Positions 13,001 through 24,804 of a stretch of 64,000 nt of DNA are shown here, one piece after another. Made by a program: the position numbers and the translations under genes. The DNA lies in assembly GCF_019578655.1 (NCBI RefSeq), contig NC_063257.1, positions 4,216,001 through 4,280,000 on the forward strand. The letters are read 5' to 3'. This DNA comes from Ricinus communis. Its lineage: Eukaryota > Streptophyta > Magnoliopsida > Malpighiales > Euphorbiaceae. Numbering within the stretch: the first letter of the stretch is position 1; every line of letters starts with the position of its first letter. The notes beneath the pieces are model-generated. The model was given only the letters and a program-made list of their open reading frames with translations, searched no databases and was not told where the DNA came from.

Positions 13001-15220
13001 GAAAACTAACCGAAATATAATGTTATCTTTTTGTTTTGGACAATAAATAAACAGTGAGACAGTAAAGGCCTAACTAACCCTGTAGGAATATTAAAGTATA
13101 GTACTCGAAAATCTTATATTGTGATTAGTTAAAGTTGGAGGTGCACTCATGGCATCCATTAGCAATGCCTTTGCAAACTGTGATGGGCTCAAAACCCTAG
13201 AAAAAGATATGCTTTTTACGAACAAAGAGATCTATATATGTATTTTTAACTAATACGGTCTCGTGTTTTTGGCAGCGAGAAGAAGACAAACACACAAGCA
13301 AAGTGAGATTGGTAAATCCCAGAAATGTTAATATATAACACCTAGAGATGCTTCTCGCACACCCTTTTCTATTATTCTATATAAACTTGGGTGCCCTGTG
13401 TTTCAATTTCTTAGCATCTCCCTAAAATCCTAATTGCATCTCTTTTAATGCCTGATCTGCAAATTAATAGTTTATAATTAGGGGTAATTCTGCCAATTAA
13501 GACGTTGAGTCCCCACATGAAAAGTGGCAAAATCCATTGTTAGGTAATTACCACATGATTCTACGTGAACACTTATATAGATTATTAATATACCAACTTA
13601 TTTTCTCATATAACATAGCAACTTAAAAAATTGTGATGTCACATGCAAAAGGGATTTTAAAAATGGGAAAAGATTGATTACATAAATGATTAATGTGGAT
13701 TCTTATGTTCACATATAAATATATCCTTGAAATTATATTATTATTTAATTTGGAGCACAGTTATCGAATATTCGCACGCATAAGACTAGTTTATTATACT
13801 AATCACTTTGCTTATTGTTTTAGTACTTCCAGCTGCAACCCTGCAGCATGTGAGAAAGCCCCTCGGGATTGAACCCTCTGCACAAGCTTTGCCTCACTTT
13901 CTTTTTTCCTTTCCTTCTTCTAACTGTTTCATTTTCTTCCCATCATTCTCTTGCATTCCATCGTACCTAATCAGGAATGTTTATCACCTAATAATGCTGT
14001 TTGATTATATCTTAAGAAAATTATTTACTAAAATAACAACTGGAGTCCAATTCGAATCATAAGCAGATTAATTTGATATAATTTTAATATGATTGCTCAA
14101 TACATTCTTGTTGAGATTAAATAATTAATCAATTGTGCAAATTTTAAGGATTATAGATGTTAATATTCTTTTACAAAATCATTATAATTTCATAAAAGGA
14201 GTTTGTGTTATAAATAGAGAACATACAATTTACAAGCAAATCAAATTTTTTCTGGCTCAAAGTTTATCAAAATTAATTAATCTGATTGGTCATCCACTTT
14301 TAGTAAAAAGTTTTCTTGTGAGGGGATGTTGGATGCTGAGGTGAGTTAAATGTAAGCTTTTTTATTGGGCCTTAAGGGCATATGATCAGCAGATTATATC
14401 AGAAGGGCTGTTCATTTTGTATGGACTAAGCTGCAAATACTTAAGCATATTGAATATCCGCACATCAGCCCATTTTGTAATATATAAATTACTTCTCTAA
14501 ATAGACAATAATCCCAGTTTTAAAAAATAACATTTCATGATTATTTTATATAATTTAACTAATATATTAAATCTTTTAGTTAAAAAATAATTATATTGCA
14601 ATAGTACTTAAAAATAATTAATTATTTAAATAATTTATATAATAAAAATTTATTTATATATTTATTCTCGGCAATATGTGTAGACATATATTTCTTATAT
14701 TAATAATATTTGTAATTAAATAATAACCATTCTAATACTAAAAAAAAAATATCTTACTTTTAAATATTATATTAACAGTTAGTGTGCTTCCTAATTACAT
14801 AAATAGTTACGAAACAGTTAAATCTTTTCTAATATGCTTACTTTAATACTGTTATCTATAATTAGAATATTAACAAGAACTGTATAATAATACGGGATAA
14901 ACGACTACTTTTAATTTATTTTTATTATAAAATCTTTAAATAAAATCACTAATTGTGAGTTTAATTGGCAGTAAATAAAGAGGATAAAGTGACAAATCCT
15001 TAATATTATTTGGTGAACTTTGGCAGTTATTTAATGTGGATTGGATTAGATAATAATAGACACTAATATCATTAAATAAAAATTATTGATTGGACCGTAT
15101 CTGATAAAACTGACAGTGAAAATAGGACTTAGTCTTTGAACCGGACTCTACCAACGAATACAGTTCGGTCCAGTAACCACAAACACACAGTTGTGTAGTC
15201 CCACTCACAAGTTGTCAGGT
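10001..15220. other. Intergenic, no gene seen
   Basis: AT-rich sequence. It contains an (AAT)n microsatellite at about 10620-10646 and another CACGTG G-box at 11278-11283. The few ORFs (for example 11339-11614 and 13808-14062) lack recognisable domains and have compositions expected of AT-rich noise. Confidence 0.6.
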
Positions 15221-15312
15221 AAAAGTAAAACTCTCTCACACTGATAATTACTTTATTTTTTGTTGTTTTCTTTTTCTAAAAGTTTCACCGTCCTTCGAAT
15301 TCGACTTTCACA

Positions 15313-15412
15313 AAACCTAGAAATTTAGATTTCTAGGGTTTTCCTTTTTTAAAAAAAATAAAAAAAAAATAAAAAATTATTCCCCATTTGGGATTTTTCG
15401 GATTAGGGTTTC
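15313..15412 (+). promoter_or_regulatory. Telo-box-like motifs and hairpin in the RRM gene leader
   Basis: CCTAGAAAT (15316-15324) and ATTTCTAGG (15329-15337) form a perfect 9-bp inverted repeat with a TTAG loop, flanked by AAA and GTTTT. ATTAGGGTTT, the reverse of the telo-box AAACCCTAA, lies at about 15403-15412, and TAGGGTTTT lies just before the start codon. Telo-boxes are known in promoters of plant ribosomal and other growth-linked genes. The function here is inferred. Confidence 0.45.
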
Positions 15413-15454
15413 CAAAATTCACTGTAGATAGGGTTTTCAGGTATCTAATTGGAA

Positions 15455-16878
15455 ATGGATATGGATAAAGCGAAGATATTTGTTGGAGGTATATCTCGAG
15501 ATACAAGTGAAGATGCTCTTAGAGTTCACTTTAGCAAATACGGTACAGTTTCAGGTTCTCTTGTTGCTAAAGATAAGATTACTAAAAATTCAAGGGGATT
15601 TGGCTTTGTTTGGTTTTCTGATTCTGCTTTTGTTGATAAAGCCCTTCAAGATTCTCATGTGATTCTTGGAAGAACGGTCAGTTCCTTCTTGTGCTATCTT
15701 TTATTAGTTTCTATCTGATTTTTTAGTGCTTTTGTATGTTTGTGAATGATTAAAAAGTTCATTTCTTTTTAATTACTTTTGTTTGGTTGTATTAAGCGTT
15801 TTAGCTCATTTTAGTTTTGGTGTTAAATTATGGACTTTGGTTTGTTCTTTAAACATTTACATAACAGAAAAGTAGTTTTTTATTTGTTTAAGTTATTGAG
15901 TGTTTTGTGATGAGTAGGTAGTTAATTATTTATTTTAGTTGCTAGTTTGCTTATTGATTGGCGTTTTCTTTTTCAAAATAAATTTAGGTGGAAGTGAAAA
16001 AAGCAATACCCAAAACTGAACAGCTGCAGTTTCATCGGTATCAACAGCAGCAGCAGTGGCAATTCCCCAACCAACAAAAGAATAGCAGGTTAAGCGAGAG
16101 TAATGGTAATGGGAATGGGGGTGATTACTTTAGGACTAAAAAGATCTTTGTAGGGGGTTTGTCATCTAGTCTAACCGAGGAACAGTTTAAGGATTACTTT
16201 GAGAGTTTTGGTAAGATAGTAGATGTAGTTGTGATGCAAGATAGCTCAACTAACAGGCCAAGGGGCTTTGGATTTGTCACCTTTGATTCTGAAGACTCTG
16301 TTGATAAAGCTATGGAGAAAACTTTTCATGAGTTGATGGGCAAGCGAGTGGAGGTTAAGAGGGCTGTGCCTAAAGAAGAAATTAGTGGTACTATTAACAG
16401 TAGCTGTATTACAAAGGGTGGAATAAGAGGGTCTTCCACTAACAGTTCTAGACCTGGAAATTACCTTTCCTATAGTCCTGGATATGAAATTATTCCAAGT
16501 TGTGTTCCTCTTTCTGTGTATAGTGGCAGTGGTGTTGGAGGGTATACATATGGAACAGGCATCTATGGGACCTACCCTCTGGTAGGGTACAGCAGACCTG
16601 GCTTTGGGGTTACACCAGTTGCCTTTAATAGCCCTTGGATTGGAGCCACAATGTTTCCTTCACCTTATAACAATGCTTTCCTTTATCCAGCTTACACTAA
16701 TGGCGGTTTTAGCATTACAAATACGGCGGTTCGTCCCGAAGGCAATGGGAAACTGCATGTTGATGGCAATGGGCATCAGCCATCTGATGCCTCACCGCCT
16801 TCAGTTGAAGGCATAATAACAAAGTCAGGAGTTGATTCTTCAAGCTTGAAGGGTAGTGAAGGGGGTTGTTCTATTTAA
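15455..16878 (+). CDS. Two-RRM hnRNP/Musashi-like RNA-binding protein
   Basis: Nuclear or cytoplasmic single-stranded RNA-binding protein with roles in mRNA processing, transport or stability. Two coding exons, 15455-15676 and 15988-16878, join at ACG|gtcagt and atttag|GTG in phase 0, giving 370 residues. RRM1 spans about residues 7-81 (RNP2 KIFVGGIS at 7-14, RNP1 RGFGFVWF at 47-54). RRM2 spans about 126-200 (RNP2 KIFVGGLS at 126-133, RNP1 RGFGFVTF at 166-173). The linker is Gln- and Asn/Gly-rich. The tail, from about 205, is rich in Gly, Tyr and Ser, as in plant hnRNP1-like proteins. The first ATG (15455) is chosen because it sits just before RRM1; a second at 15461 would remove only two residues. 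The precise orthologue and RNA targets cannot be told. Confidence 0.92.
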
Positions 16879-19360
16879 CAGGATCAAATACGTCTTATGA
16901 ACAGCTGAAGGCTTCTTCCTGTAGGTAGTTCTAGTTGATCATCCTGTACACATATTTCATGCACATTGAAGGGTTAGGAATTCTTTCACTGACCGGGTTA
17001 GGACGCTTTTAACCACACCATTGTTCATATGTCTGTTTCTCATGTGCCAATTCAACATCATAAACATGTTGCTTGCATGTGTCTTCTCTGGTTTCGGTCT
17101 CTTGTAAGTATATGATTCTGGTGTCTACGACATTGATGCAATTAGATCTTAAATTTTACTGCTCTGTTTTTTTATCTTTTCAGTAGATAATACAAATAAC
17201 AAGATGAATAATGGCGCATTTACTGTTAACAACTGTTTATAAATCCAGGATGTCTGTGGTTTGTCTTTGTATTGAGAGAGAGAAGAGGAATAGTGAGTGA
17301 ATTCATTATCGTGTGACAGAACAGAATAGTTATAAGTAAATTATTGGTGGTCTTCTAATTTAAGGATGAAAATTAGAGTACTAAAGAATAGGGCATATAA
17401 AAATAGTTGCTGCTTTTCAAGTCTTGAGCATTAGAAATGGAATAAGTTGGGAGTTTTGACAATTTATTTGATGGTATTAGCATGCTTGTAGATATTGGGA
17501 GTAGATTTGCTTATGTTTGAAAATATTTTTGGTGGTGGCATGGTTCACTTGATCGTCTTCAAAGAAATGCTGCAAATCTTGCGTTTTAATTGTCTAGGAC
17601 TAGGGACAATCCATATCTGTTGTTATTGTTACTGTTTAATTACCGGTTTTTGAAGGAGAGTTTCGTTCACGGAATAGTTGTTTTCTATAATACAATTAAT
17701 AGATTTTTTAACATTTCAATTTTCTTCATCTGTAATCAAAATTCTATAGATACAAGGATGCTTGATCCTTGATTTGGTATTGTTCAATCATAAATTTCTC
17801 TTACAATTTGTAGTGAAATGTAGCTAAAAGTTAAACAAGATTTATTCATCATATTTTTGTATATCTAAAGTAATACTTAGAATTTCAAATTTAATAACTC
17901 CAATCAAGTCTATAGATTCGGTTTAGTGCAGTGAGTGAATTCGTTGGTGCGTAGAAGTTTTCGAATCAAATTATTATTTTGGATTATTCTAATCAAAAGC
18001 CAAATCATTGTAAAATCGCTTCCATATTTGGTATATAACAATTCGGGATATGAAGGTTGAAAAGTACTTCTTGACCATTGCTGAGCTTTTGATTTTCTAA
18101 TAACTAAACAAATTGTCTATTTATTAAATGAAGAAGTTGCACTTGCTTAACCCAATTCATGAAATATAGAATGACTCATTTCATCTTTGAACCTAATTTC
18201 TTATGCGTAAAATCACATGCTAAATTTTCCAAAATTATAATTTAATATGTGAGATTTAAAATTATTAATATTTAAAGAAAAAGTCATTAGCTTATTGAAA
18301 ATATTTGCCAAAACTTCTCGAAAATATTTCTAATTAAATTTGTTATTTATATACTGCTAGTTAATTTTTATAAATAATATAAATCACCAAAATTCATAAA
18401 TACTAATTAATAATCATTAGTTTTTATTAGATATTAAAATCAAATTATATAAAATTAGATAATATTTTTTCTAACTCAATCAAAAAAACATTTCTATAAA
18501 GTTTGGTATTTAATATAGTTCAAATAATTAAATTTTATTATGAACTGAATATCTTGATTGGAGTAAGTAGATCATTTTTAGTAAGTTAGGAGCCAAATAG
18601 AGCCTTATCCTTTAGCTTCCCACCACTATCATTGTATTTTGTCCAATATCAAGCAACATCGCGCCCTAATATTACACAATTTAAATTAAAATCGATTTCA
18701 TTGTTGAAGATAATAATCTTAATTATAAAATCGATGGTTTTTGTTTATGATACATATAGTATTACTTATTTTTGAATAATATATTTATAACTTTTAGTAT
18801 TTAGATAAAAGTTTTTTTTTTTTTAAATATATAGATGATTTTTCACTTCAAAAATAAAAAAATTAATTTGTTCAAGTTAGTTTTTTTTTTTTTTTAGTAA
18901 TAGGTTTCGAGCTTTAAATGTTATTAATTTTGAAATTTTATAAATTGTAATCAATATTTTGATATTTAATTATTAGATTTTAATATTAATTTTTATAATA
19001 TTTTTCTATAAATTTATATCAATAGTTTGTAACATATTATTGATATATAGAATATACTTGATTATAAATATTACGCGATTTTATATATAATTATAAGTTT
19101 TAATAATTTAAATAATTAATTATTAATTTTAATGAGTCGTGACAAACATTCTAAAGAAACAGGCCAAGTAAAAAGGCCGCACCAATGACAGACCACAAAA
19201 TTTACAGACGTTAGAAACCTGAAAAAAATGGAGAGTATATTGAAGGCGTTGATCACAAGGTAACAAAAGCGGAGAACCCCACAATCACATGATGAGTGAT
19301 GGATAGATTAACTGTACTAAAGAGGCGATTGAACAATTGAGTGGAAATTAAGGTTCAAAA
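16879..19360. other. 3' UTR of the RRM gene, then AT-rich intergenic sequence and DUF3054 leader
   Basis: About the first 300-400 bases are plausibly 3' UTR. From about 17800 to 19130 the sequence is extremely AT-rich with long poly-T runs near 18811 and 18880. The last 200 bases, with more mixed composition, probably hold the promoter and leader of the next gene. No further gene is seen. Confidence 0.55.
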
Positions 19361-22103
19361 ATGCTGCTGGTAAGTCAAGGTGCAGGAGGAGGTCTATCAG
19401 CAAGAAGATGTACGTGTACCCACATTTCTCCTCCCAAATTCGCACACAAAAAACCACCTCTTTTCTTCTCTAATAATGCCACCGCTGGAGGACCCAAGTT
19501 CATTTCCAAGAAAAGACAATCCTTTTATCATCATCTCACTCTGGCCAAGGCTGCTGATGGAAGTTCTGATTCCCCCACTTCTTCAACAACTAAGCAATCT
19601 CCTTCGACCAACAATTCACCTCCTCCTTCTTTTAGAACTGATGAAACCGTTTTCGTGGGTCAAGAAAATGTTCCTTTGGAAGGAGTTATTCAGTTTGAGA
19701 AACCCTCTTCCTCTTCACGTTTGGACAAATGGGGGTATTTTTTAATTTCTCTTTTCTTTAATTCATTCACTCTGATTCTTTTTTCCTGATGATTTTTTTA
19801 AATGATTCTCTGTTGTTGTTTATGCCTTGAAAGTCCTTGTTTCTATTGCCATTATTTCTCAGTCGGGTAGCCTTGATTTCTGGTGGAGATGTATTGGCTT
19901 TGCTTTTGTTCTCTGCAATTGGAAGATTTAGCCACGGTTACTCTGTTTTTGATTTTGAGACATTGCGCACTGCTGACCCATTTGTTGCTGGTATATATAT
20001 AAATATATATGTACTGTTGTTTCTTGCTTATTTTATTTTTATTTGATGGTTTTCTCTTACTTTAAAAGAAAGTGAATGCGGACTATGACATTGAACAGGG
20101 TGGTTCTTGGGGGCTTACTTCCTTGGAGGTTATGGGGAGGATGGTCGTGGAATGAATGGTCCCTCTAAAGCTGTTATTGCCGCTGTTAAATCTTGGGCTG
20201 TAGGGATTCCTGTAAGTTTCAATTTGCTTGATATTTTCACAAGAAAAGGAGTTTGCATGTCAGAGATTTTCTTATTTTAATTGTTTTGAAAGAGACTTAT
20301 GCTAGGAAATGCCAATGTCATAATAACAATATGGTTACGGTTAGAGTTGGACTCCATAAATTTGTCACCATCTGGACATATTTGATTAGGAGATCATTTT
20401 ATTTTCTCATGTATTGCTTCATAAATTCTTATTTGCCTTTTACATACTTCAATCCTATCTAGTTGTTACCTTTTTTAAATGTTTAAGTAGGACACTTAGT
20501 TATTTGCTTAATGGTTCGATAATGAGTGAGGACCATTCTGAGTTATATACTAAAAAGAAGTGGACTCAATGGAGCTTCCTCTCTCTTTCTGCGCATATTG
20601 AACATGTAATTGGAAAGCCAATGATGGCACATTGAAAAAACCTATGCCTGAGAAGTCTATATATGATAGAATCATTTATTGTCCTTCTTGTTCATTGGCA
20701 CAGCAGCTTATCTAATCTTTCTATCCCCGATGTAAGTATTCACAGTCCACTGACCTCAATCTGCTCAATAGAGGTCAGACAGGAACCAATATAAGTGTGT
20801 GCATATATATAGCTTAGACGCTGTGTATATGTGTAAAATACAAAGTTTATACTTTATTAAATATATTATCCTGCCAGCTTCAAGGCATTGTAAATACTGT
20901 TCTTGTTCATTATTTCAGTTAAGTGTACGATCTCTATCAAGCAACTCTTTCTCGTTTAAATTGAAGTCAGGTCGAACCTTTTAGGTTGAGGTTTTCTCTG
21001 TCCATGCCTTGCTTATTTGCTATTCTTAGTATATTGGTTTTCATTTCAGTTTTGCTTTTTCATGGGCACATTGTTTAACTAATCTGTCATGGCTGTTGAT
21101 AAACTAAGCTCCTCTTTGTTCTCGTTTATCTGCTTCATAGCTGGGATTAATTATAAGGGCAGTAACATCAGGTCACATTCCACCATATACTTTTGTCTTG
21201 GTAACAATGGGAAGCACTGCCGTTTTACTTGTGGGATGGAGAGCACTATTATCCAGCATTCTCCCTACTAACGAGAGTAAGAAGAATGATGTCTACCGCC
21301 GTGGCAGCCCCTTTGAGCTCTTTGAGGTATTCAGTTTTTCATCCTTAAGTAATCTTTTAATTATTGAAAGGTTAAGAAGATAGATTTCAGCTTGGTGCAT
21401 GCAAGTTTATGAATATTTTCTATCTTCTTATAGTGATATATACCACTCTACTATGTGCTGTATATGCTTGTCTTAACTGCTTGATTATGACCATTTTGTA
21501 CTCTTCTCTTCTGCGGACCCGGTGCCCCTGAAGTCATTCGGGAATGCAGAATACTGGCTTTCTGGAAATTTGCCCTTTTAAGTCGTGCACTATATAGTAG
21601 TGGTTTAGTGTGTATTCCTCTCTGTGGGCATAGCCAAAGTCCTAATGGTGCCCCTAGCCCATCTTGGAGATAAGGACCTATAAGCAACTTTTAATATTCC
21701 TTTAGGTATCTTAGAACTTGAATCAGTAATTTGATATTTCTTTGAAGTCATTTTGCAATTTCTTGAAGGGTGTAGTCTCTACATGATTATTTGGTTTTTG
21801 GTTGAACTGGACTATCTTTTGAGTTAGTACCTTGAGTTCTACATCAGTTATGCATTATGAAACTTTGTTTGATCTATCATTTGAAAATGCATAGTGTATT
21901 ATCTACGACAAGAGTTGAATGACATATTAGCTGCTCGTTTTCACTTTAAAGATAAAGATGGTTAGTCGGTATGGTATTTATCTTTGATAGCTTCCAGTTC
22001 ACTTTTATCTCTGCTGATGCCTTATATGCTGATTCCTAAATCCTAATAGACAATTATTTACAAATGGTTGCAGTTGCTAACATCATTAGTACGAAGATGG
22101 TGA
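19361..22103 (+). CDS. Plastid-targeted DUF3054 membrane protein
   Basis: Family of unknown function (DUF3054) shared by bacteria and plants; the plant forms carry a chloroplast transit peptide. Five exons, 19361-19734, 19863-19990, 20099-20211, 21141-21326 and 22074-22103, splice at GT..AG in one frame to give 276 residues. The first 65 or so residues are rich in Ser, Thr, Ala and basic residues and poor in acidic ones, as in transit peptides. The domain starts near residue 125 with VALISGGDVLALLLFSAIG. Three or four hydrophobic segments follow: that one, WFLGAYFLGGYG, then AVGIPLGLIIRAV and TFVLVTMGSTAVLLVGWRAL. The last exon codes only for LLTSLVRRW and the stop. If intron 4 were retained, the protein would end at 21383 with a different tail. 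The family is fairly certain; the substrate or role is unknown. Confidence 0.87.
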
Positions 22104-22560
22104 GTGAGATAGCTCGGTTGAGTGTGATTGTATGATGTTTTCTCTGAAGGCACCAACATTTCCAATTTTGACTTCATACTCTTTGTAGTTACCACCTACC
22201 ATTGTAACTGGCATGGAAAAACATTCTGGATATGCTAATTGTATATGATCATTGTGCCCTAAGCATCAAAATTCTGTTTCAGCTCTCCTTCGAATGTATT
22301 CTTTTCTCTGGTGCTTGATTTTAGTTTTAAGAAATAAAGAATGAAATATGTTTTCTCGCAAGTGTAAGAGATAATCTTGATTGGCTTATATGATCATGTC
22401 TAATCTTTTGAACTCATATTGCATTTTGCGTTATAAAATTTAAGTATTTTCTCTGGATTAATGTTATCAAAGGATAATAATGTGGGGATATGGGGAGACT
22501 ATTGACAAGGCATGTTCTAAGAGTAGCAATGGTTGCACCAGTGCTCATAGGATTTCTTCA

Positions 22561-22626
22561 GGCCTGTTTGGGTTAAGCAATGATATTTCCAGAATTGCTA
22601 GTATTTAAGGAAGCACCAAATAGGCC
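22561..22626. mobile_element. Possible 66-bp mini inverted-repeat element
   Basis: The left end GGCCTGTTTGG and the inverted right end GGCCTATTTGG match at 10 of 11 bases. This sort of end is common in hAT and PIF/Harbinger MITEs. No target-site duplication is evident, and a short inverted repeat of this size may be chance. Confidence 0.22.
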
Positions 22627-23662
22627 AAGTTAGCAGCTTGTTAGAGAATTTTGGGAAGTGATTCTTTGTCTTTCATAACAATATCATTCTCAGAATGGTC
22701 ATATTACCACGGTGGATCGCAGGACCTAGGAGCATGGGATGTTAGATTCACAAGCCCGGAGAGCATGGGAAGTTAGATTCCCATTTTATACTGTAAGATG
22801 AGCAATTGCTGTATGTGCTCAACCAAAAAGTTAAAGACTGGCTAGAGCTTGTGGTCGTTGGGTTAATTTGTTTGGGCATTGGAAAGTTGTCGAGATTGTG
22901 GCTCTCTATTTTTTTTCTCCTCCATTTGCTAATCATAACAAATTTCATGATATGTATTTTTTGTTTCTTTCCCTTTTCATTTCTGGTGAAGGTTATCTAA
23001 TTTGTCTCACTTCAGGTTGAGTATTAGGTTGCCTTCTGATCTGTCATATATCAAAATGTATGAACTACGCCGTCCCGGAAATTATGAACATAAGAAAAGA
23101 AAAAGGAAATGAAAAAAAGAAATAATAATTGTCTTCTAACCCTGATGCCCCAAGAGTTGTTTGGAATTTTTGCCTGATTCTTGTGTTGCATGAAATGATG
23201 CACAAGGGGCAATATACCTAACTATCAGCATTTACTTTTTGATCTATAGTGCCATTCTGGTTCAGCAAGAAAGACTGAAACTTTTTTGTATCTATTGCTT
23301 GTCTTGCCATAGACATGGAGAGAAAAAGATCTTCCTCTAAATTCAAATTTACCCCTCAGTTGAGGAGCTATTCTCATTTGACATGCTCTTTTTTTTTTTT
23401 TTCCCGAAAAGAAGAAGAATATCCTCATCTCTGAGAATTTAGGTCAAACTCTTCCTTGCATTATTTCTTCTGAATCTACTTTACAATTTCAGATGCCATT
23501 TAGTTTCAGCCTGGGTTAGGTTGGGTCATAAAAGGTAGATTTCCAAGGTCTGGTCTACTTAGGCTTAGGCCCTAATTAGTTGGGGTCGATAGGAAAAATC
23601 TTTTTCAATCTCAGATCTCTTTGTGATTCGGTTTTGCTGGCCGGCCCTCTGGCCCGAGAACA

Positions 23663-23704
23663 GGCTGCTCTGGTTAGCATTAGAAGATGCTAACCAGCGC
23701 TGCC
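23663..23704. repeat. Near-perfect hairpin, 18-bp stem and 6-base loop
   Basis: GGCTGCTCTGGTTAGCAT (23663-23680) pairs with ATGCTAACCAGCGCTGCC (23687-23704) at 16 of 18 positions; the inner 10 bp are perfect. The stem is GC-richer than its surroundings. It does not match a miRNA that I know. It may be part of a transposon or a fold-back insertion. Confidence 0.5.
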
Positions 23705-24303
23705 AAACAACTGACAAGTGGATGACTTCATATATATATATATATGAAAAGAAAAAGAAATGGAGTTGACAAGATTGGACATAGAGGCAAGGCATGAATA
23801 TGTTGTCCGATGGGTAATAAGTAGAAACATACTAAAGCCGTCACAACAGAGAGGTAGGATGTCCCTAGTGCGTCTCATCAGCCAAATTGTACCAAAAAGC
23901 TCTCTACTTTGTTGAATTTTTCTTGGGCTTTTTCCAGATAGCAAGGTTTTTAATCTTTGACGACCCAGCACATGACTTTAGGTTGCTAGGTCAGATCATG
24001 TTTCTGATCCAAGCTTTGGTTATGAAAGCAAGATTCCTGATCCTATTTTATTGAAAAAGGTTAAGAAAGTAAAGAAAAATAAAATTATGGGTAAAACGTT
24101 GAAGCCTTATTTCTTAAATAAGTTATTACCCACTGTATACAAGAATGTACCTGAATGCTGGTCATGCGAAGCAGGTTTTAGAGTAACTCTGGCAAGGCAT
24201 GGCATTTGCAATTTTTCATTTCCTTTATTGGTCATATTCCTGGTCACTCCAAAAATATTTTCTTCTTTACACCCCTACCATTCTATAAATAGTAATATCC
24301 TTA

Positions 24304-24804
24304 GGCTCTGTTTGTTTTGCAGAATATTTTCTGCATTTTTCTGTTTGATGCATGCATAAAAATTAGTTAAAGGATTCTGGTCAACAAGAAAATTAAATAA
24401 TTTTCTTTTTCAAAAAACTTACTTTATTTTTGAAAGGAATTTATTTGTCGGATTCTTTTCAACTTATGAATATAAAAAGATATATATTAAAATTAACTAA
24501 ATATATAAAAATATCAAAAATCATCTGGGTATGGCATACAAGAAAAATAATTTATCATTTGCAACCCAAAAGAAAGAAAGAAAATCGTTTGGTGCCCAAA
24601 CAAAGTGGTCTCCAGTTAGTGCAAGGGTAGGGACGGAGCGGGTGAATAGTATACAACCATTTCATGAATTTTTAAAATAGGCTAAATTTATGAATTACCT
24701 TTTCATTATTAAGCTTAATAAGTAGTAGTAGTAGTAGTCATCTCTGGATGCTTGATTTAATAAGCATGTAGAGACAACATCGCAATCGCAATACAAACGG
24801 GGCC
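24304..24804. mobile_element. Candidate MITE, PIF/Harbinger (Tourist)-like
   Basis: The left end GGCTCTGTTTGTTTTGC and the inverse of the right end, GGCCCCGTTTGTATTGC (24788-24804), match at 14 of 17 bases. The flanks are TTA (24301-24303) and TTG (24805-24807), close to the TWA target duplication of PIF/Harbinger elements but not identical. The 501-bp interior is AT-rich and non-coding. The end sequence and size fit a non-autonomous DNA transposon; the superfamily is inferred. Confidence 0.48.

Larger units (their letters stand above)
22104..24300. other. 3' UTR and intergenic sequence with fold-back and repeat fragments
   Basis: No gene is seen. Noted inside: a 66-base element-like sequence with GGCCT..TTTGG ends (22561-22626), a sequence reading CCTAATTAGTTGGGGTCG at about 23571-23588 that resembles the tail part of some plant SINEs, and a strong hairpin at 23663-23704. 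The ORFs here have no recognisable domain. Confidence 0.5.

Noticed and set aside
21451..21687. Minus-strand ORF in intron 4 of the DUF3054 gene
   Set aside because: No recognisable domain and inside a well-supported intron.
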